Part shown: in pieces, positions 58,761 to 64,000 of the stretch
How positions within the stretch are numbered: the stretch's first letter is position 1
Layout: every line of letters begins with the position of its first letter
Source of the DNA: Lutimonas halocynthiae
GTDB taxonomy: Bacteria; Bacteroidota; Bacteroidia; Flavobacteriales; Flavobacteriaceae
Assembly (NCBI RefSeq): GCF_030409835.1
Contig: NZ_JAUFQO010000012.1
Location: 218,437-282,436, forward strand
Length of the DNA: 64,000 bases
Direction: 5' to 3'
Made by a program: the position numbers and the translations under genes
The notes under the pieces: generated by a model
The model's database searches: none
What the model was told of the DNA's origin: nothing
What the model saw: the letters and a program-made list of their open reading frames with translations, nothing else

Positions 58761-59534
58761 ATGAGAATAACATTGCTACTGGCTTGTTTTATTTGTACAA
58801 GTATGATGAGTCAAAGTTTAAAAAAGAAAAAGAAATCGGGCCTGGTATACCAGGAAATTTTTACGGTTGACAAGAACACTAAAGAGCGTCAGGGCTATTA
58901 TTTTAAAATAGGTAAAAACTCAAAAGACACAGTGGTTATTGGAACCTATGAGCAAGGTAGAAAGGCAGGTGTTTGGTCTTATATGGACAAGGAGAACAGC
59001 TTATATCTACGATATGATTATGAGCAGGATAAAATACTAAATAACACAGAGAGAACTTTTATTAAGGATTCTATTCAGGTCAAAATAAACGGTGGGTACC
59101 GTTTAACTAAAGTTGATTGTCCACCAATTTATATAGGATTTAAGAATGAAATAAAGCGTAGCCTTAATGTCGAAATAAAACCGCCAGCAACTGTTTTTCA
59201 AGAAGCTAAATCTGGAATGGTTTTAACTTCCTTTGAGGTTAATGAAAAAGGAGAGGCTGTGAATTTCAATATTGAAAGCAGCTATAATGAAAAGCTTAAC
59301 AAAACAATTGAAGATTCGTTACGCCCATTTAAATCCCAGTGGATTCCGGCATTAGTAAATGGTGAGCCCGTAGTATCAAAAATGTATGTCATGCTTAATT
59401 TTAGTTTTATATCAGATCCGGATGATGAAACGGAACCACAATTTAAGGATATGTCAGATTTGATTGTTGTCAATTTGACATATTTGGGAATTGTACGGCC
59501 AAATAAACTTGAAACGGGTACCTTCAAATTATGA
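58761..59534 (+). CDS. Exported protein with TonB-C-like domain
   Basis: 257 residues. Short signal peptide (1-18). A MORN-like stretch (GTYEQGRKAGVWSYM) at about 67-82 and a C-terminal region from about 150 resembling the TonB C-terminal/energy-transducer fold (MVLTSFEVNEKGEAVNFNIESS, SQWIPALVNGEPVVSKMYVMLNFSF). Exact function unknown. Its stop is 4 bp before a GTTAACTT core that recurs at 60782, so it lies at the edge of the cassette region and could itself be a cassette gene. Confidence 0.6.
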   Translation: MRITLLLACFICTSMMSQSLKKKKKSGLVYQEIFTVDKNTKERQGYYFKIGKNSKDTVVIGTYEQGRKAGVWSYMDKENSLYLRYDYEQDKILNNTERTFIKDSIQVKINGGYRLTKVDCPPIYIGFKNEIKRSLNVEIKPPATVFQEAKSGMVLTSFEVNEKGEAVNFNIESSYNEKLNKTIEDSLRPFKSQWIPALVNGEPVVSKMYVMLNFSFISDPDDETEPQFKDMSDLIVVNLTYLGIVRPNKLETGTFKL

Positions 59535-59537
59535 TTT

Positions 59538-59569
59538 GTTAACTTCTTATTTTACATTAGGACTAATGG
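59538..59569 (+). repeat. 32-bp direct repeat, left copy
   Basis: GTTAACTT at its left end and TTAGGACTAATGG at its right end, in the same spacing as at 60782-60813. The two copies agree at 26 of 32 positions. Left boundary of the HigBA unit. Confidence 0.75.
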
Positions 59570-59688
59570 CTAACAACGGGTGTGATCAATAGCTTCAATT
59601 CTCAACATAAAGAAAATTAAAGTCAATGCCAGACTAAAATAAAACCAACTGTAGGGGACGACTTCTGCTTATATCCAAACCATCACAG
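59567..59688 (+). other. attC-like site R1 (degenerate)
   Basis: Left half TGGCTAAC-AACGG-GTGTGATCAATAGCT is nearly the same as the left half of the site at 63779. The middle is AT-rich and clearly related in sequence. The right half (GGGGACGACTTCTGCTTATATCC) is recognisable, but the terminal GTT core is replaced by CATCACAG. It looks like an inactive relic. Confidence 0.65.
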
Positions 59689-59706
59689 AAATAAAAAACA
59701 ATAAAA

Positions 59707-59739
59707 GTTCGTATAATATAAGAACTATTTGTACGTTTG
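59707..59739 (+). promoter_or_regulatory. higBA promoter with operator
   Basis: A near-perfect 19-bp palindrome, GTTCGTATAATATAAGAAC (59707-59725), is followed by the -7 element TACGTTTG (59732-59739), 11 bp before higB. Position fits repression by the antitoxin. The unit therefore carries its own promoter. Confidence 0.6.
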
Positions 59740-59750
59740 CATGTAAGATT

Positions 59751-60089
59751 ATGAGATTAATCAATAAAAAAGCTCTGGAGAAGTTAAAAAGAAAAAATAG
59801 AGGAAACAGGTTGCTAAACAAAGAAATTGAGAATCTCATAAATGATGTAGAAAGTAATAATTGGAAGAATCAATTAGAATTGAGTCAGACAAGACCAGAT
59901 GCAGATTGCGTTCATAATGGCGGGTTTTATTTTTTCAACATTTCCATTCATAGAACAATGATACTTATTGAATTTAATGATAGTGAGGCATCCGTAGCAT
60001 GGGTTGGATCACATCAAGAATATGATCGAACTTTTAAGAATAATAAAAGGACAATTAGAAATTGGCTAAAATCAAATGATTGGATTTAA
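59751..60089 (+). CDS. higB: HigB-like toxin (mRNA interferase, RelE superfamily)
   Basis: 112 residues. Matches the HigB-toxin family in length and in the C-terminal pattern FFNISIHRTMILIEF, WVGSHQEYDRTF, NWLKSNDWI, corresponding to the strand-strand-G(T/S)H-x-E-Y-D motif of that family. It would cleave mRNA on the ribosome. It is 6 bp upstream of a helix-turn-helix gene, the toxin-first order typical of higBA. Toxin-antitoxin pairs are frequent in integron arrays, where they stabilise the array. Confidence 0.8.
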   Translation: MRLINKKALEKLKRKNRGNRLLNKEIENLINDVESNNWKNQLELSQTRPDADCVHNGGFYFFNISIHRTMILIEFNDSEASVAWVGSHQEYDRTFKNNKRTIRNWLKSNDWI

Positions 60090-60095
60090 GTAAAT

Positions 60096-60656
60096 ATGAA
60101 GACACAATTTAACATAAATGAATTACTTGAGTTAGGCAAAATCAAAAATGAATTAGATTTTGAAAGAGCTCTAGTTGCAGATAGAAAACTGAGAGTATTG
60201 TCGAAGGATAACCCGAATTATAAGTCTCTTAGAAAAAAATTACGGAATTTAATTGAGGATTATGAAAACAGGAATTGGAATTCATCCTCAAGAATAAGTG
60301 AAAAGAAATTAAGAGAAAGTGATATAGCTGAGATAATTGCTGAAAAAGAAAGATTATTCATCAAAAGAAGAAAAGAGTTGATTAAGACAAGATTGAAAAG
60401 TCTTAGTTTGACACAACAGAATTTTGGAATCATTTTAGGCCATAATAGCAAGTCATATATTTCTGAATTAATGAATGGGATCAATCCATTTTCGTTAAAA
60501 GATCTAATCATAATTAATCGCCTATTGAAAATTGAACTTACAGATTTAGTGCCAACATTTTTGCCTCAAGCCGAAAGGGTCAAAATCAAATCATCAATTG
60601 ATAAATTAGATCATCCGAAACTGAAATTGAGTCAAGATGATTTTACACTGGTTTAA
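60096..60656 (+). CDS. higA: HigA-like antitoxin with helix-turn-helix
   Basis: 186 residues. The N-terminal part (1-95) is helical and charged, with a HigA-like toxin-binding appearance. An XRE-type helix-turn-helix lies at about 100-150 (LKSLSLTQQNFGIILGHNSKSYISELMNG). It should neutralise HigB and repress the operon at the palindrome before higB. Its stop is 4 bp from the next attC-like site, the usual packing of a cassette gene. Confidence 0.8.
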   Translation: MKTQFNINELLELGKIKNELDFERALVADRKLRVLSKDNPNYKSLRKKLRNLIEDYENRNWNSSSRISEKKLRESDIAEIIAEKERLFIKRRKELIKTRLKSLSLTQQNFGIILGHNSKSYISELMNGINPFSLKDLIIINRLLKIELTDLVPTFLPQAERVKIKSSIDKLDHPKLKLSQDDFTLV

Positions 60657-60660
60657 TATA

Positions 60661-60789
60661 TTGCTAACGGCAACCGTTATAGTAATTTTATTCAGCGTTT
60701 TTCTATAGTTTAATCAAATCCCAAAGTAAGCTTTATATAGAATTAATTCTACATAAATCATTCACTTATCATAACAAACCCGTTAACTT
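60661..60789 (+). other. attC-like site R2
   Basis: Left core TTGCTAAC (60661-60668) and right core GTTAACTT (60782-60789). The arms after the cores (GTTATAGTAA and GTTATGATAA, the latter as reverse complement) match imperfectly. Length 129 bp. The sequence differs from the other sites, but the architecture is the same. It separates higBA from the recombinase gene. Confidence 0.6.
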
Positions 60790-60813
60790 TTAGTCTTAAT
60801 TTAGGACTAATGG
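60782..60813 (+). repeat. 32-bp direct repeat, right copy
   Basis: Partner of 59538-59569. It includes the R2 right core GTTAACTT and, at its end, TTAGGACTAATGG, which contains the ATG start codon of the recombinase gene (60810-60812). Confidence 0.75.
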
Positions 60814-62108
60814 GCAATGAACCAGTTTCTTTTTTGACTAGAAAAAAAATCAGACCTGATCAGTTTTCTTATCAATTTAAGAAGCCTCTAAAGATTCGGC
60901 TTAATATGATTGAGCAGGTTACTTTGTCTAAAGGAAGCATCGGGAAGAAGGAAGTGCTATTTATTAAATTTAAGTATAATGAACAGCTGATAGCTGTTTC
61001 AAGACATCTGGGTGCTTATTGGAATACTCAGCTCGGTTGTTGGTATGTTCCATATCACAAACAAAATATAGAAGACGCTAAGCGGGCTTTTGGTAGGTTG
61101 AGAACAGTAGTTTATGACAATACTGTAAAGTATAAAGTGGTAAAACCAGAAAGGAAGGAGCAACTTGTTAAGAGGATTCGCGAAGAAAAGGCAAAGCATT
61201 TAACGCCTGTGGATAAAGCCAATTTAAGAGGATTTGTAAAGTATATGAGAGGGAAGGTGTTGAGTGAGAGCACTGTGAGAACTTACTATATTCATATCTT
61301 AGATTTTACAATTTTTTTGAAGGGGAAAGCGGTTAAAGACATTGTGAATAGGGATGTGGAGCTTTTTGTAGAGGATGTATGTGTTGCACGTAAATACTCG
61401 GTTAGTACGCATAGGCAGGTGATTAGTGCCATGAAACAGTTTAGCAGTTTTCATCCGGATTGTGGCATTGATAACCCTACTTTGGAAAGGCCACATAAAA
61501 GCCGTTTCTTACCTGTTGTACTTTCAAAACAAGAAGTGATTGACCTTTTGCGCAATACAAGAAATTTAAAACACAAAGCTGTTTTGGCACTTTTGTATTC
61601 AAGCGGGTTGAGGATAGGGGAGTTGATCAATCTGGAATTGAATGATATTGACGTAGACCGAAGACAAATTTTTGTTAGAAATGGGAAAGGAAGAAAAGAC
61701 AGGTATGTGATCATGGCGGAGAGCTTTAGGCAGTTGTTTCATAATTATTTAATGACCTATAGACCCAAGCGTTATTTTGTAGAAGGAAACAGCCCCGGTC
61801 AAAAATATGCATCTGTGAGCGTCAGGAGTTTTTTAAAAAGAGCCTGTAAATTAGCAAGGATTCATAAAAAAGTGACACCACATACCCTGAGGCATAGCTA
61901 CGCAACCCATTTGCTTGAGCAAGGGGTTGATTTAAGATATATACAAGAACTATTAGGGCATTCAAGACCAGAAACAACCATGATCTACACGCATGTAAGC
62001 AAACGCGATATGCTCAACATAGAAAGCCCCCTGGACACGCTGATCAAACAAATGTCAGCCCCCCAAAACAAAAACAACAATCCATCACTATCCCAAGAGA
62101 ACTTCTGA
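60810..62108 (+). CDS. Tyrosine recombinase of the integron-like array
   Basis: 432 residues. An extra N-terminal domain (about 1-105, not recognised) is followed by a SAM-like core-binding domain (about 130-220) and the catalytic domain with Arg268, Lys293, His358-x-x-Arg361, His384 and nucleophile Tyr393. The C-terminal TTMIYTH and SPLD motifs match IntI-type integrases. Between Lys293 and His358 it has an ordinary Xer-sized spacing, without the IntI-specific insertion. It resembles proteins annotated in Bacteroidota as XerA or integron-type recombinases. The ATG at 60810 falls in a direct repeat; Met33 (60906) is an alternative start. It points toward the cassettes rather than away from them. 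Confidence 0.88.
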   Translation: MGNEPVSFLTRKKIRPDQFSYQFKKPLKIRLNMIEQVTLSKGSIGKKEVLFIKFKYNEQLIAVSRHLGAYWNTQLGCWYVPYHKQNIEDAKRAFGRLRTVVYDNTVKYKVVKPERKEQLVKRIREEKAKHLTPVDKANLRGFVKYMRGKVLSESTVRTYYIHILDFTIFLKGKAVKDIVNRDVELFVEDVCVARKYSVSTHRQVISAMKQFSSFHPDCGIDNPTLERPHKSRFLPVVLSKQEVIDLLRNTRNLKHKAVLALLYSSGLRIGELINLELNDIDVDRRQIFVRNGKGRKDRYVIMAESFRQLFHNYLMTYRPKRYFVEGNSPGQKYASVSVRSFLKRACKLARIHKKVTPHTLRHSYATHLLEQGVDLRYIQELLGHSRPETTMIYTHVSKRDMLNIESPLDTLIKQMSAPQNKNNNPSLSQENF

Positions 62109-62138
62109 TATAGTATATTGTCGGAAACTATATAACAA

Positions 62139-62152
62139 GTTGTATTCAATTA
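62139..62152 (+). other. Candidate attI core
   Basis: AAGTTGTATTCAATTA 30 bp after the recombinase stop. GTTGTATTC is the exact reverse complement of the left core (GAATACAAC, 62362-62370) of the first attC, as expected for the junction of attI with the first cassette. No long attC-like left half precedes it, which distinguishes it from the attC sites. Confidence 0.6.
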
Positions 62153-62479
62153 GGTCCTCCGATGAAAAATATTGCTATTTGACCAAAACTCTGCAGGCTT
62201 TTGTAATTGAAAGCGGAAAGAGTAAACTCTTGCAAAGTTGGGCAATTGCACAAGCCTAAGCAAGTTCGGAAAATAGGGTGGAAGTATTGGAGGAAGGAGC
62301 ATAGAAAAACTAAGGTAAATCCATAGAATTGAAAAGCAGGTACGGGAAAAGAATGTTAACTGAATACAACAACGCATATGAGCAATAGCTTCTATTCGTA
62401 ACACAACGAAGATCAAAGTAAAAACAAACAATAAAATATAAACAACATTTGGGGAGAGCTACTGCTCATATCCACACCG
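62140..62479 (+). other. First cassette, apparently without a sense gene
   Basis: 340 bp between attI and the first attC crossover. No plausible plus-strand gene. It contains a long imperfect inverted repeat: arms begin with the 14-bp core region and include TCCTCC(G/A)AT and AGGCTTTTGTAATTG (about 62196-62210) against CAATTGCACAAGCCT (about 62241-62255), with a small inner hairpin AAGAGTAAACTCTT. A 93-codon minus-strand frame (62150-62431) overlaps it but starts inside the attC and is not convincing. Confidence 0.55.
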
Positions 62480-62486
62480 TTGTGAG
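62362..62486 (+). other. attC site R3
   Basis: 125 bp. Left core GAATACAAC, spacer AACGC, arm ATATGAGCAATAGCT; AT-rich middle; right arm AGCTACTGCTCATAT, 7-nt spacer, right core GTTGTGAG (62479-62486). The two arms pair except for one A-C position on the top strand, which becomes a G-T wobble on the bottom strand. Confidence 0.8.
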
Positions 62487-62488
62487 TA

Positions 62489-63001
62489 ATGAAGAAGAAA
62501 CTAAGAAACATATATTTTAAGAATGTTGTTCTCGAAATACTTGGGATAACACTTATTCTTTATGGGCTAAATCGTTTAATTTATTTTGTTTCTATTCGTC
62601 AATTTGAAAAAAAAATCGGCAGAAAGTTTAATAATGTTGAGGATTTTCTAGATCAATTGAGTTATGATGATATGGCGAATATTATAATGTCTCAAGCATT
62701 AATTGGTTTTCTTGGACTCTTGGTGGTGTCAGGCTTTTTAATATTCATAAGATTTAAGACTAAATCATTCTATTTAAGATCAATTGTTATATTTATTTTC
62801 ATTTTAATAATGTATCCATTTTTCATACATCGAGGAATTATTAATGACGGATTGTATTATGTTAGTAGAATTTGGGAAACTAATTTTCAATCAATGCCCT
62901 TGATTTCATTTATAATTTTCACCTCATGCGGCTCAACAATTATATGGAAAACCATTAATGATATTGAAGTCACTACTCACAACAACGCATATGAGCAATA
63001 G
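62489..63001 (+). CDS. Cassette gene: four-helix membrane protein
   Basis: 170 residues, not recognised. Four predicted membrane helices (about 13-33, 68-88, 95-113 and 143-160) with charged loops. The start codon lies 2 bp after the right core of attC R3. The last residues (NNAYEQ) and the stop are encoded by the left half of the next attC, a tight fit between gene and cassette. No promoter was seen in the cassette. Function cannot be assigned. Confidence 0.65.
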   Translation: MKKKLRNIYFKNVVLEILGITLILYGLNRLIYFVSIRQFEKKIGRKFNNVEDFLDQLSYDDMANIIMSQALIGFLGLLVVSGFLIFIRFKTKSFYLRSIVIFIFILIMYPFFIHRGIINDGLYYVSRIWETNFQSMPLISFIIFTSCGSTIIWKTINDIEVTTHNNAYEQ

Positions 63002-63101
63002 CTTCAATTCGTAACACAAGGAAGATCAAAGTAAAAACAAACAATAAAATATAATCAACTGTTGGGGAGAGCTACTGCTCATATCCAATACGTTGTGCAC
63101 T
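62971..63101 (+). other. attC site R4
   Basis: Left core CTCACAAC (62976-62983), matching the R3 right core GTTGTGAG as reverse complement, with the match running to CACTACTCACAAC (12 of 13). Arms ATATGAGCAATAGCT and its partner, 7-nt spacer, right core GTTGTGCAC (63092-63100). Confidence 0.8.
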
Positions 63102-63138
63102 ATGCACGCCAAATAATCAAAATCAAAATAAATTGTAA

Positions 63139-63768
63139 ATGAAAAAAAATCTAACCATTTTACTTTTTCTACTCGGGCTTTTAAAAATTTCGGCTCAATC
63201 CTTCGAGGGAGAAATCATATATCAATTAAACTACAAAAGTAAAGTACCCAGTATCTCAGATGAACAATTCAACGAAATGATGGGTACGACTCAAAATTAC
63301 TTTATCAAAGAAGGGAATTACAAAGCTCTGATAGACGGTACAGGAATGGAGTGGCAGCTGTACATTAATGCTGAGAATAAACTATATAACAAGTTAGCCG
63401 ATTCAAATATGGCTTACTGGATTGACGCCAGTAAGGAGGGAAATACTATTCAAGAAGTATTAATCAACAAAAAGGCTCTAAAGATTTTAGGTTATGAGTG
63501 TGATGAGGTCATTTTTGTGTGTAAAAATGGAAATGAGAAATACTATTTCAATTCTGAATTGTCAATAGACATTTCACTCTTTGAGAACCATGCCTTAGGT
63601 CATTGGTTTGATTATTTAAAAATATCTGGAGCTTTACCTATGATGGCTTACATTGAGACACCTGAGTGCATTATTAAAAGTACTGCTGTTAAAATCGACC
63701 CTAAGAAGTTAAACTCTGATATATTCAAGATCCCTGAAGGTGTCATGACTGAAAAGAGTCCATATTAA
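63139..63768 (+). CDS. Cassette gene: exported DUF4412/GLPGLI-like protein
   Basis: 209 residues with a signal peptide (1-20, ending ISAQ). The mature chain (FEGEIIYQLNY, MEWQLYINAENKLYNKLADS, ILGYECDEVIFVCKNGNEKYYF) resembles the DUF4412/GLPGLI-type secreted beta proteins of Bacteroidota, whose function is unknown. It sits alone in its cassette between attC R4 and R5, 38 bp after the R4 core. Confidence 0.65.
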   Translation: MKKNLTILLFLLGLLKISAQSFEGEIIYQLNYKSKVPSISDEQFNEMMGTTQNYFIKEGNYKALIDGTGMEWQLYINAENKLYNKLADSNMAYWIDASKEGNTIQEVLINKKALKILGYECDEVIFVCKNGNEKYYFNSELSIDISLFENHALGHWFDYLKISGALPMMAYIETPECIIKSTAVKIDPKKLNSDIFKIPEGVMTEKSPY

Positions 63769-63778
63769 TTAAAGCACA

Positions 63779-63905
63779 AGTGCACAACAACGGGTATAAG
63801 CAATAGCTTCAATTCGTAACAAAACGAAAATCAAAGTAAAAACAAACAAATAACATAAAATCAACATTAGGGGAGAGCTACTGCTCATACCCAATACGTT
63901 GGGGC
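63779..63905 (+). other. attC site R5
   Basis: Left core GTGCACAAC (63780-63788) is the reverse complement of the R4 right core GTTGTGCAC; the match extends to 10 bp. Arms GTATAAGCAATAGCT and its partner carry a compensatory G-C pair where R3 and R4 have A-T. Right core GTTGGGGC (63898-63905). Confidence 0.8.
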
Positions 63906-63920
63906 AAATAAATCATTCAC

Positions 63921-64000
63921 ATGCAAAAAACCATCATTTTCTTGTTAATTCTGATTGTCACAAGTTGCACCTTAGAAAAGAGCGAATTGGAATGTCAAAA
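63921..64000 (+). CDS. Cassette gene: small lipoprotein, 3' part outside window
   Basis: Opens 16 bp after the R5 core with a lipoprotein leader, MQKTIIFLLILIVTSCTLEK, with the lipobox VTSC (Cys16). Only 26 codons are visible, so no function can be given. It is the start of the fourth cassette. Confidence 0.65.
   Translation, partial: MQKTIIFLLILIVTSCTLEKSELECQ

Larger units (their letters stand above)
59538..64000 (+). mobile_element. Integron-like recombinase and cassette array (right end outside window)
   Basis: A tyrosine recombinase gene (60810-62108), a candidate attI (62139) and three attC-like sites (62362-62486, 62971-63101, 63779-63905) define cassettes 62140-62479, 62480-63092 and 63093-63898, with a fourth starting at 63899. 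Two further attC-like sites (59567-59688 and 60661-60789) and a HigBA gene pair lie upstream of the recombinase. The core at the start of each cassette is the exact reverse complement of the core opening the attC at that cassette's end (9 of 9, 8 of 8 and 9 of 9 bases). This is the hallmark of integron cassettes. Confidence 0.85.

Noticed and set aside
62150..62431. 93-codon minus-strand ORF across the first cassette
   Set aside because: It begins inside attC R3 and follows the inverted-repeat sequence; composition is Pro/Phe-rich without a family match or start signal. More likely a by-product of the repeat.
62125..63405. 17-bp identity AAACTATATAACAAGTT at about 62125 and inside the 63139 gene
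   Set aside because: In the gene it encodes KLYNKL, common in that protein type; at 62125 no further similarity follows. Judged insufficient to call a truncated gene copy.
62362..63905. Repeats considered as a CRISPR array
   Set aside because: Units are about 125 bp, far apart (more than 600 bp), with genes between and imperfect internal symmetry; no cas genes.
59538..64000. Region considered as an insertion sequence or prophage
   Set aside because: No transposase or phage structural gene, and the repeats are not terminal inverted repeats. Core pairing fits integron cassettes better.

Overview
The window is low-GC DNA from a member of the Bacteroidota, most likely a marine-type Flavobacteriaceae. 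The signs are a SusC/SusD pair, TonB-dependent receptors with an N-terminal carboxypeptidase-regulatory-like domain, promoter elements of the TAnnTTTG type, a Bacteroidota-style LptD, MenA, a NagB/PIG-L fusion and many secreted lipoproteins. No rRNA, tRNA or CRISPR array was seen.

Layout. 1-3.5 kb: the 5' part of an FG-GAP/VCBS lipoprotein gene (minus strand) and a two-component system. 3.5-12.2 kb: a minus-strand sucrose/fructan utilisation locus (GH32 enzyme, MFS sugar porter, fructokinase, SusC, SusD) with a LacI-type palindromic operator upstream of susC. 12.5-17.5 kb: amino-sugar catabolism (NagB-PIG-L fusion, GH20 hexosaminidase) and an SMP-30-like lipoprotein. 17.6-23 kb: glycolysis genes, namely an ATP-type PFK, GAPDH, a PFK with pyrophosphate-type signature residues, an HMG-CoA-lyase-like enzyme and a polyphosphate-glucokinase-like ROK kinase. 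23-26.5 kb: a small barrel protein, a methyltransferase, and a porin / FMN-binding protein / 4-TM protein cluster behind a metal-regulator-like palindrome. 26.6-36.2 kb: housekeeping genes (guaB, DEAD-box helicase, ABC-F ATPase, xerD, aroQ, BadF-type kinase, ridA). 36.4-49.7 kb: cell-envelope and redox genes (lptD, an amidase, an MCE protein, two Fe-S proteins, a SPOR-like protein, menA, a copper-type TonB receptor) and three small enzymes. 49.8-57.6 kb: galactose uptake and galactokinase with a Nudix-type regulator, TetR, SulP plus carbonic anhydrase, and a Cys-rich redox protein. 58-59.5 kb: small envelope proteins.

The most notable region is 59.5-64.0 kb, an integron-like cassette array. 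A tyrosine recombinase (60810-62108) is followed directly by a candidate attI core (62139) and then by three attC-like sites of about 125 bp (62362, 62971, 63779). The array runs off the right edge. Each cassette starts with a core (GTTGTATTC, GTTGTGAG, GTTGTGCAC) that is the exact reverse complement of the core opening the attC at its own far end. That is what excised circular integron cassettes require. The attC arms show compensatory changes and pair better on the bottom strand. The recombinase carries the C-terminal SPLD motif of IntI-like enzymes but lacks the long insertion typical of IntI, and it points the same way as the cassettes. Upstream of it lies a HigBA toxin-antitoxin unit between two more attC-like sites and inside a 32-bp imperfect direct repeat.

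A second unexplained feature is a family of GC-rich perfect palindromes built on GGAGGTGA/TCACCTCC, in three intergenic gaps (21.14-21.26, 36.22-36.37 and 49.66-49.77 kb).
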